Assembly (NCBI GenBank): GCA_943326825.2
Contig: CALPUT020000171.1
Coordinates: forward strand, 1 to 5,957
Length of the DNA stretch: 5,957 nt
From: Chryseobacterium gleum
GTDB taxonomy: Bacteria > Bacteroidota > Bacteroidia > Flavobacteriales_D > Crocinitomicaceae
Direction of reading: 5' to 3'
The notes beneath the pieces are model-generated. The model was not told where the DNA came from and ran no database searches. It saw only the letters and a list, made by a program, of their open reading frames with translations. Numbering within the stretch: the stretch's first letter is position 1; every line of letters starts with the position of its first letter. Positions 1 through 5,862 of the stretch are shown here, piece after piece. The position numbers and the translations under genes are program-made.

Positions 1-1
1 A

Positions 2-1021
2 ATATTCATTACTGTGACAGCAGTAAATGATGCACCGCTAGTAGATAATGAAATCGACACAACACCAGAAGATACTCCGGTATCAGGTGATTTGACAAAT
101 GCAGGAGATACAGATCCAGATGGAACACCACTTACAGTTGATACAACACCAGTAAATGGTCCAACAAATGGAACGATAGTAATCAACCCTGATGGAACAT
201 ATACATATACACCGAATGGAGGATTCACTGGAGTTGACACGGTAGTAGTGTCTGTATGTGATGCAGGAACACCAGGGGTTATTTGTGTAAATGATACAAT
301 TTTCATTACGGTAGTTCCTTGTAGTACCTACCCAGCATTTGACTGTGATGGAGATGGAGTTACAAATGGTCAAGAAGTTGCAGACGGAACTAATCCATCG
401 GATCCATGTTCATTGTTAATAGCGAGTCAATCAGTATTACCAACTACAGCTTGGACAGATTCAGACTGTGATAGTGATGGATTAACAAATGGAGAAGAAA
501 TCACTGGAATTACTGACCCATTGAATCCAGATACAGATGGAGATGGAGTATTAGATGGAACAGAGATTGCTGATGGAACTAATCCAACTGAACCATGTTC
601 ATTATTGATAACAAGTCAGTCATTAGCAGCAAGCGTATTGTGGTTGAATTCTGATTGTGATAATGATGGTATAACAAATGGTGCTGAAGTTCAAAATGGA
701 AATGATCCATTTAATGAATGTAGTCCAAAACCATGTAATATAAATATACCAGAAGGTTTTTCACCAGATGGTGATGGTATAAATGAAACATTTGTAATCG
801 AAGGAATAGAATTATATCCAAATAACATAATTTCTATTTTTAACAGATGGGGTGTTTTAGTTTATCAAACAACAAATTATCAAAATAATTGGGATGGTAA
901 AACTCAAAGTACTTTCACAATAGGAGGAGGCGAATTACCATCAGCAACATATTATTATGTATTTGATACGATGGATAAAAATGTAGGTGTATTAACGGGT
1001 TATATCTACTTACAGAGATAA
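2..1021 (+). CDS. 3' part of a T9SS-secreted multi-repeat surface protein with type B (CHU_C) sorting domain
   Basis: The frame is open from the first full codon (position 2), so the gene starts upstream; the GTG at 14 lies inside a repeat and is not a credible start. The visible 339 residues, numbered from position 2, fall into three parts. First comes a cadherin/Ig-like repeat (tandem-95 style) of about 99 residues: the strand IFITV at the left edge recurs at position 299, and TAVNDAP follows the first copy. Residues 114-239 hold two 63-residue units with acidic DxDxDG-type loops like thrombospondin type 3 calcium sites. Residues 247-339 are the gliding-motility-associated C-terminal domain, with the hallmarks GFSPDGDGINE, IFNRWG, NWDGK, YYYVFD and TGYIYLQR. 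That domain is known to direct export through the T9SS as a type B signal. I infer a cell-surface adhesin or stalk protein, as with SprB-like proteins; its ligand and N-terminal domains are not visible. The next gene is the PorP/SprF type expected beside such substrates. Confidence 0.93.
   Translation: MFITVTAVNDAPLVDNEIDTTPEDTPVSGDLTNAGDTDPDGTPLTVDTTPVNGPTNGTIVINPDGTYTYTPNGGFTGVDTVVVSVCDAGTPGVICVNDTIFITVVPCSTYPAFDCDGDGVTNGQEVADGTNPSDPCSLLIASQSVLPTTAWTDSDCDSDGLTNGEEITGITDPLNPDTDGDGVLDGTEIADGTNPTEPCSLLITSQSLAASVLWLNSDCDNDGITNGAEVQNGNDPFNECSPKPCNINIPEGFSPDGDGINETFVIEGIELYPNNIISIFNRWGVLVYQTTNYQNNWDGKTQSTFTIGGGELPSATYYYVFDTMDKNVGVLTGYIYLQR
341..718 (+). repeat. Two tandem 189-bp units encoding calcium-binding-type repeats
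   Basis: Unit 1 spans 341-529 and unit 2 spans 530-718, each exactly 63 codons and aligning without gaps at roughly 59% amino-acid identity by hand count. Each unit has an acidic loop (DCDGDGVTNGQE or DTDGDGVLDGTE), then ADGTNP, PCSLLI, SQS, a Trp, and a second loop DCDxDGxTNGxE. The loops resemble thrombospondin type 3 calcium sites. Cysteines recur at matching places (DPCS/EPCS and SDCD), except that unit 2 has Thr where unit 1 has the first DCD cysteine. The array lies just before the sorting domain, a place where a rigid calcium-stabilised spacer is common in these proteins. Confidence 0.8.
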
Positions 1022-1029
1022 AATAATAA

Positions 1030-1059
1030 AAGACAGCCAAATACTATTTTGGCTGTCTT
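1030..1059 (+). terminator. Intergenic hairpin after the surface-protein gene (weak or partial terminator)
   Basis: A perfect 12-bp stem (1030-1041 with 1048-1059) encloses a 6-base loop (1042-1047), starting 8 bases after the stop codon. The core is AGACAGCC/GGCTGTCT. On the + strand the stem is followed by only two T's and then an A-rich stretch, so the U-tract of a strong intrinsic terminator is missing. Read on the minus strand, the flank is T-rich. It could partly terminate transcription, attenuate the downstream genes or stabilise the 3' end of the upstream message. The hairpin is seen directly; its function is inferred. Confidence 0.55.
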
Positions 1060-1078
1060 AATTAAAAATTAGAAGAAG

Positions 1079-1999
1079 ATGAAAGGATTAATTAATTTTT
1101 TTGGTATCACAGTTGTTTGTTTACATACAACTATTCTTTTTGGGCAGCAAGATCCACAGTTTACACAATATTTTGATAACACATTATTTGTAAATCCAGC
1201 TTATGCAGGAAGTAGGAATATGTTAAATATTACAGGTATCCATCGTGAACAATGGGTAGGTATTGATGGAAGACCGGTTTCATCAACATTAAGTTTACAT
1301 TCACCATTAACTTATGAATCGGTTGGTGTTGGATTTACGATGGTAAATGATCAAACAGGTCCAATCAAACAAACAATGTTGTATGGTGATTTTTCTTATA
1401 CACTTAAATTTAAAGATAATTATAGAAAATTATCATTTGGTATGCAAGGAGGGATGAATATGATTTCAGTAGGAACCTCAACACTTCAAACAACTGAAGC
1501 GAATGATCCAAAATTAATTAAAAATGTTAAAAATAATATCAATCCAAATTTTGGTTTTGGAATTTATTATCATTCACCTAGATTTTTTATTGGATTAAGC
1601 AGTCCAAAGTTATTAGAACGTGGTTATGATGGATTTAGTAAAACTAATTTAGAGAAGAGGCATTATTTTGGAATAATTGGAGGTGTAACACCGCTTAATA
1701 ATGATTGGAAATTAAGACCAACAGCTCAAATAAAAATTACTGAACAAAGTCCAATAAGTATAGATGCAAGTATTGCTGGTATTTATAAAGAAAAAATTTG
1801 GATAGGTGGTATGTATAGATTAAATGCTGCTTTTGGAGTATTTACTCAATTTCAAATATCACCTCAATTTAAAATAGGCATAGCTTCTGATTTTGGTACA
1901 CAGGCTATTCGCAATTATAATTATGGAACATATGAAGTAATGATGTCTTATGATTTTGTATTTAAAAAAGTTGGTATTCGTTCACCTCGTTATTTCTAA
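1079..1999 (+). CDS. PorP/SprF family type IX secretion system membrane protein
   Basis: The 306-residue product starts with a signal peptide (Lys2, hydrophobic core about residues 4-21, likely cleavage near FGQ/QQ at 22-24). The family signature follows: QQDPQFTQYFDN, then FVNPAYAGS (37-45), then HREQWVGIDGRP. The rest is rich in alternating aromatic and small residues typical of an outer-membrane beta-barrel (GVGFTMV, FGFGIYYHSPRFFIGLS, IGGMYRL, GIASDFGT) and ends in a short tail with SPRYF. About 300 residues is normal for the family. In Flavobacterium johnsoniae SprF is needed for secretion of the type B substrate SprB; in Porphyromonas gingivalis PorP is a T9SS component. The gene follows the type B substrate after 57 bases and precedes the PorE-like gene by 20, so it is probably the dedicated partner of that substrate. 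No Shine-Dalgarno is visible; an A/G-rich stretch (1071-1078) abuts the ATG, as is usual in Bacteroidota. Confidence 0.93.
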   Translation: MKGLINFFGITVVCLHTTILFGQQDPQFTQYFDNTLFVNPAYAGSRNMLNITGIHREQWVGIDGRPVSSTLSLHSPLTYESVGVGFTMVNDQTGPIKQTMLYGDFSYTLKFKDNYRKLSFGMQGGMNMISVGTSTLQTTEANDPKLIKNVKNNINPNFGFGIYYHSPRFFIGLSSPKLLERGYDGFSKTNLEKRHYFGIIGGVTPLNNDWKLRPTAQIKITEQSPISIDASIAGIYKEKIWIGGMYRLNAAFGVFTQFQISPQFKIGIASDFGTQAIRNYNYGTYEVMMSYDFVFKKVGIRSPRYF

Positions 2000-2019
2000 A
2001 TAAAATATTTTAAAAGATT

Positions 2020-5000
2020 ATGAAAAAACATTTTTTGATTATATGTTACATTTTTATAGCTTATGCTAGTATAGGTCAATCAGGGAAATTAAAAAAAGCT
2101 GATAATTACTATAATAAACTATCTTATTCATATGCTTTAGAGTTGTATGAACAATTATTAGGTTCTGAACTAGATAGTCCTACATTGAAGTCAAAAATAG
2201 CAACGTGTTGTTATTACATTGGTCAAATGGAAAAAGCTGAAAGTTATTTTAATTCAATGATTAATTCAGAATTGGCAACAAAAGAAGATTATTTTTTTTA
2301 TTCCCAAGCTTTAAAACAAAATGGAAAATATTCTGAAAGTGATTTGTGGATGTTAAAGTTTAATCAAACAGCTGCAAGTGATGAAAGAGGTTTATCTTAC
2401 ATTAAAAACACCACATATTTAGATAAAATTGAAAAGCAAGGTATAAATTTTGAGATTAAGAACTTAGATTGTAATACTGATGTAGCAGATTTTGGTGGTT
2501 ATTCATCAATAAGTGAAAAAGAAGTTTTTTTCATTTCAGCTAGAAAAAATAGAATTATAAAATATGAGTGGTCATGGAATAGATCAAAATATTTAGATTT
2601 ATATAGGTCAGAAGTTGATACCAATAGAGAGCTTCAAAAAGTTACTATTTTGAATAAAAGAGTGAATAGTAGATTTCATGAAGGACCACTATGTTTTTCA
2701 AAAGATGGGAAATATGTTTATTTCACAAGAAATAATATTTCAAAAGGGAATCAGAGAAAAGATAAGAAAGGTATTCAAAATTTACAACTATTTAGAGCTG
2801 AAGTAGATTCTTTAGGAAAATGGCATTCTGAAATAAAACTTCCCTTCAATTCAAAGGAATATTCAGTTGGTCACCCAACGTTAAGAGAAGATGGAAAAGT
2901 TTTATTTTTTGTATCTGATATGCCAGGAGGTATTGGAGGATCAGATTTATATAAAGTTGATGTTAATGAAGATGGAACTTTTGGAAATATTCAAAATTTA
3001 GGAAGTAAAATTAATACAGAAGGTCAAGAAATGTTTCCATGGATAAACAACAAGGGAGAATTATTTTTTGCTTCAAATGGTCATATTGGATTAGGAGGTT
3101 TAGATGTGTTTGTGGTATCAATGGACATAAATGGAAATTTCAACAATGTTCAGAATGTTGGAATGCCAATCAATTCTAAAAATGATGACTTTGCATTCAC
3201 AATGAATATAGATAATAATACAGGATATTTTTCTTCAAATAGACAGGGTGGTAAAGGCGACGATGATATATATTCTTATTTATTAATATCACCTTTTCAA
3301 AATAATCTTATTGTTGAGGGTGTAGTTAGAGATGAAATTACTGGTGAAATTTTAAAAGGTGCTAAAGTTCAAATATACAATTCGAAACAGGAAGTTATAG
3401 GAACAGCTATTTCTGATGAGTCAGGTGCATATAGTTTTGACATTGAACCAGAAAATGATTATTCAATTTCAGTTAGTGGGGTAGAAAAGTACAATGAAAA
3501 ATTAACTTCATTAACCACAAAAAACATAGATCCGAATATAAGAAAAGTTAATAGAGATGTTTCACTTATCAAAGAAGAAAATTTATCGTTATATTGTATA
3601 GTTTCAGATGCAAATACTTCTATACCTCTAGAAGGTGTTAAAATAACAATAATTGATAATGAAACAAAAAGTGAATTTATTAATGAAATAACACCAGTAA
3701 CAGGAAATACTGAAAAAGCAATTTTAGGTAAAAAAGTAAAAGATAAACTATCATATACTATTAGACTTGAAAAACAAGGATATTTAACGAAGACAGTAGT
3801 TTTTAATTATAAAATTGAAGAGTTAGGTAGAATTAATGTTCATGAAAAGTTAAACATGACTATGGATAATATTTCAATAGGTATGGATTTGTCTTCTGCA
3901 TTTGAAATTAATCCAATATATTTTGATTTAGGTAAATGGAATATACGTCCAGATGCATCTGTTGAATTAGATAAAATTGTTAAAATCATGAATGATAATC
4001 CAAATTTGGTAATTGAATTAGGTTCTCATACTGATTGTAGAAGTTCAAAAGATTTTAACCAACGTTTATCCCAAAATAGAGCAGCAGCTTCAGCAGCTTA
4101 TATTAAAGCCAGAATTCAAAATCCAAGTCGAATTTCAGGTAAAGGATATGGTGAATCTAAATTGAAAGTAAATTGTCCTTGTGAAGGAAAAATAATATCA
4201 AATTGTTCAGAGGATCAACATCAGTTAAATAGAAGAACAGAATTCATTGTTGTTTCAAATGATTTTGGAATAAAATCAAACGAGGTTGAGGTTCCTCAGA
4301 AAGTGAAAGAAAATAAAGATCCATTAATTGTTAAAGAGGTTGATTTATCCAATAAAAAAGATGATAATAAATTAGATAACAATAATAAATTGGATAACAA
4401 TAATAATTTGATAAACAATTTATCTATCAAATGTCTAATATCAGATGCTAAAACATTATTGCCATTAGAAGGTGTTAAAATAAAAATTATTAACAACGAT
4501 AATAATTCAGTAATTATTAATGAAATTACACCAGTAACAGGTAATACTGAAAAAGCAATTTTAGATAAAAAAATTAAAGATAAAATATCATATACTATTC
4601 AATTAGAAAAGGAAGGGTATGTTTCAAAAACAATAGTATTTAATTATACGATTGAAGAATTGGGTAGAATTAATGTTCATGAAAAATTAAATTTAAATAT
4701 GGATAGTATTTCAATAGGAATGGATTTAGCAACTGCATTTAAAATTAATCCAATTTATTTTGATTTAGGCAAATGGAATATTCGTCCAGATGCAGCTGTC
4801 GAATTAGATAAAATTATTAAAGTGATGAATGATAATCCAAACTTGGTAATTGAATTAGGATCTCATACTGATTGTAGAAGTTCAAAAGATTTTAATCAAC
4901 GTTTATCCCAAAATAGAGCAGCTTCATCAGCTGAATATATTAAAGCCAAAATAACTAATCCTAATAGGATTTATGGAAAAGGTTATGGTGAATCTAGATT

Positions 5001-5373
5001 GAAAATTAATTGTCCTTGTGAAGGCAATGTAATATCTAATTGTTCAGAGGATCAACATCAGTTAAATAGAAGAACAGAGTTTATTGTTTTATCTAATAAT
5101 GCAGAATTATCATTAGATAAAGATCTAGTAACACCGAAAGTTATTGATTATAAAAATTCAGTATCGATTAATAATAGTGGTATATCCAATGACAATAATA
5201 AGTTAAATGATGATCAAAAACTAAATGTTAAAAATGGTTTTTATATAATTCAAGCAGGTGAGACACTTTATAGAGTTTATGTTAAAACAGGTGTTCCAAT
5301 AGAAAAATTAAAATTAATTAATAACTTGAAAGATAATAATGTGAAATTAGGCCAAAAGATATATTTAAAGTAA
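2020..5373 (+). CDS. PorE-like OmpA family protein with duplicated CRD-OmpA module and C-terminal LysM
   Basis: The 1117-residue product has a signal peptide (about 1-19), a helical TPR-like region (about 21-130) and a PD40/WD40-type propeller (about 140-420; SKDGKYVYFT at 227, REDGKVLFF at 289, GGSDLY near 308, GGKGDDDIY near 411). A carboxypeptidase-regulatory-like domain follows (about 430-515). Residues 522-747 form a second such domain plus an OmpA peptidoglycan-binding domain (about 630-747). Residues 801-1026 repeat that module. An Asn-rich linker leads to LysM (1073-1117; YIIQAGETLY, LKLINNL, LGQKIYL). Both OmpA copies keep the Asp and Arg expected to contact diaminopimelate (D672/R687 and D951/R966). 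P. gingivalis PorE shares the TPR, propeller, CRD and OmpA order, but a one-copy protein would end near residue 747, so this is about 370 residues longer. Inferred role: anchoring the neighbouring PorP/SprF and T9SS complex to the cell wall. ATG 2020 is chosen because it alone gives the signal peptide. Confidence 0.92.
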   Translation: MKKHFLIICYIFIAYASIGQSGKLKKADNYYNKLSYSYALELYEQLLGSELDSPTLKSKIATCCYYIGQMEKAESYFNSMINSELATKEDYFFYSQALKQNGKYSESDLWMLKFNQTAASDERGLSYIKNTTYLDKIEKQGINFEIKNLDCNTDVADFGGYSSISEKEVFFISARKNRIIKYEWSWNRSKYLDLYRSEVDTNRELQKVTILNKRVNSRFHEGPLCFSKDGKYVYFTRNNISKGNQRKDKKGIQNLQLFRAEVDSLGKWHSEIKLPFNSKEYSVGHPTLREDGKVLFFVSDMPGGIGGSDLYKVDVNEDGTFGNIQNLGSKINTEGQEMFPWINNKGELFFASNGHIGLGGLDVFVVSMDINGNFNNVQNVGMPINSKNDDFAFTMNIDNNTGYFSSNRQGGKGDDDIYSYLLISPFQNNLIVEGVVRDEITGEILKGAKVQIYNSKQEVIGTAISDESGAYSFDIEPENDYSISVSGVEKYNEKLTSLTTKNIDPNIRKVNRDVSLIKEENLSLYCIVSDANTSIPLEGVKITIIDNETKSEFINEITPVTGNTEKAILGKKVKDKLSYTIRLEKQGYLTKTVVFNYKIEELGRINVHEKLNMTMDNISIGMDLSSAFEINPIYFDLGKWNIRPDASVELDKIVKIMNDNPNLVIELGSHTDCRSSKDFNQRLSQNRAAASAAYIKARIQNPSRISGKGYGESKLKVNCPCEGKIISNCSEDQHQLNRRTEFIVVSNDFGIKSNEVEVPQKVKENKDPLIVKEVDLSNKKDDNKLDNNNKLDNNNNLINNLSIKCLISDAKTLLPLEGVKIKIINNDNNSVIINEITPVTGNTEKAILDKKIKDKISYTIQLEKEGYVSKTIVFNYTIEELGRINVHEKLNLNMDSISIGMDLATAFKINPIYFDLGKWNIRPDAAVELDKIIKVMNDNPNLVIELGSHTDCRSSKDFNQRLSQNRAASSAEYIKAKITNPNRIYGKGYGESRLKINCPCEGNVISNCSEDQHQLNRRTEFIVLSNNAELSLDKDLVTPKVIDYKNSVSINNSGISNDNNKLNDDQKLNVKNGFYIIQAGETLYRVYVKTGVPIEKLKLINNLKDNNVKLGQKIYLK
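3583..4260 (+). repeat. CRD-OmpA module, copy 1 of an in-frame tandem duplication
   Basis: This 678-bp segment encodes residues 522-747: a carboxypeptidase-regulatory-like beta-sandwich (PLEGVKITI, ITPVTGNTEKAIL, LEKQGY) and an OmpA domain (NPIYFDLGKWNIRP, ELGSHTDC, NQRLSQNRA, GKGYGES, HQLNRRTEF). It aligns with 4420-5097 without a single gap over 226 codons. I count about 43 amino-acid differences, or about 81% identity. Positions 4012-4086 match 4849-4923 at all but 2 of 75 bases. Confidence 0.92.
4366..4419 (+). repeat. Three 18-bp tandem repeats encoding NKLDNN-type hexapeptides
   Basis: Units 4366-4383, 4384-4401 and 4402-4419 encode NKLDNN, NKLDNN and NNLINN. The first two differ at one base (TTA/TTG Leu codon); the third is more degenerate. 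The array forms the end of the Asn/Lys/Asp-rich linker (4261-4419) and stops exactly at the first codon of module copy 2. The 18-bp period keeps the reading frame if unit number changes, so linker length could vary by replication slippage. Confidence 0.8.
4420..5097 (+). repeat. CRD-OmpA module, copy 2 of the in-frame tandem duplication
   Basis: This segment encodes residues 801-1026, has the same 678-bp length as copy 1 and lies 837 bp (279 codons) downstream. Peptidoglycan-contact residues are kept (D951, R966), as are the four OmpA cysteines (SHTDC, NCPC, SNC). The 41 bases at 5038-5078 are identical to 4201-4241. Differences concentrate in the first third, the regulatory-like domain, and in scattered conservative exchanges, so both copies look functional rather than one decaying. 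Confidence 0.92.
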
Positions 5374-5570
5374 AATTTAATTATTGAATAATAGGAAGCA
5401 TTAAAACATCATCTGGTTATGATTAATCACCTTTCTATATGTGCTTTTAACTATTTTATTAATTATAATTATTATACGTAAAAGGGCATATTGATAGCTT
5501 GAGAAAAGAATTATTATTGAATAAAATAAATTATATAATTCTTAATAAATTTAGAAACAAAGTAATTTAC
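5374..5570 (+). other. AT-rich 3' untranslated region of the OmpA gene
   Basis: These 197 bases lie between the stop codon and the terminator and are very AT-rich (about 22% GC where counted, 5461-5520). I see no credible gene. The longest ATG-led stretch checked is 20 codons (5419-5481), without a recognisable initiation context. A 12-bp perfect AT palindrome sits at 5460-5471. The stretch is unusually long for a 3' UTR before a terminator, so a small RNA ending at 5609 cannot be excluded, but no promoter motif supports one. Confidence 0.5.
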
Positions 5571-5609
5571 AAGTCCCATTCCATATTGGTTTGGGACTTT
5601 TTTATTTTT
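5571..5609 (+). terminator. Intrinsic terminator of the porP-ompA transcript
   Basis: An 8-bp stem AAGTCCCA/TGGGACTT (5571-5578 with 5592-5599) encloses a 13-base loop that can add an inner CCA/TGG pairing (5581-5583 with 5587-5589). A T-rich tract at 5598-5608, broken by one A, follows directly. The minus-strand side lacks a T tract, so it acts on + strand transcription. It is the first strong terminator after the OmpA gene and closes the operon. Confidence 0.85.
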
Positions 5610-5862
5610 CATCGTATAGGAGGATAATTCTCAAATCATTCAGTTAATTATGGAAATATGGTCTTCCTTCTTTTCGTCCTTTTACTAAAATAACTTATCT
5701 GCAAGGGTATATAAACAACATCGTCTAAGCTCATCCGCATGGCTACTGAGCAAAGTCGAAGTAGCCCTTGCATATATCATTCCATGCCTATTCGTCGAAA
5801 CTCCTCACTCACGGCTTTGCATTAGTCATTTTTGTAACGTCCTCATACGTCGTCAGTCGCAA
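5610..5862. other. Intergenic region with composition break and inverted repeats; no gene seen
   Basis: No open frame with a credible start is evident on either strand. Composition changes sharply: 5701-5860 is about 46% GC, against about 22% at 5461-5520. The segment contains a nested inverted repeat (listed separately) and several CGTC words (near 5675, 5721, 5792, 5838, 5848 and 5851). It could be a dispersed intergenic repeat, a degraded mobile element or horizontally acquired sequence; I do not recognise it. Confidence 0.45.
5701..5771. repeat. Nested inverted repeat (possible REP-like palindromic element)
   Basis: The outer arms GCAAGGG (5701-5707) and CCCTTGC (5765-5771) are perfect 7-bp complements, extended by one T-A pair at 5700/5772. 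Inside, GGCTACT (5741-5747) and AGTAGCC (5760-5766) form a 7-bp stem with a 12-base loop. The two stems share 5765-5766, so they partly compete or stack with trimming. From memory, the inner motif (CTGAGC, then GTCGAAG) resembles short repeats scattered between genes in Bacteroidota genomes; I could not check this. Confidence 0.5.

Noticed and set aside
14..16. GTG at 14 as the start of the first gene
   Set aside because: The frame is open to the left edge and already encodes the last strand of a preceding repeat (IFITVTAVNDAP), so the true start is upstream.
83..373. Minus-strand open frame of 96 codons opposite the adhesin gene
   Set aside because: It lies wholly within the strongly supported + strand coding repeats, is Cys/Ile/Tyr-rich in a shadow-like way and has no domain.
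1042..1051. Possible Bacteroidota -7 promoter element (TATTTTG) upstream of the porP/sprF gene
   Set aside because: It lacks one T of TAnnTTTG, lies inside the hairpin and has no TTTG at a suitable distance upstream.
4296..4496. Minus-strand open frame of 66 codons opposite the OmpA linker
   Set aside because: It is the complement of the Asn/Lys-rich linker and microrepeat; the Leu/Ser runs are a by-product of AAT/AAA codons on the other strand.
5419..5481. 20-codon ATG-led frame downstream of the OmpA gene
   Set aside because: It has no initiation context, is composed of AT-rich Asn/Tyr/Ile codons, and a frame this short is expected by chance.
5831..5862. Integron-like attC or CRISPR-type repeats suggested by the repeated CGTC words
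   Set aside because: The words are short and irregularly spaced, with no paired attC core motifs and no regular repeat-spacer pattern.
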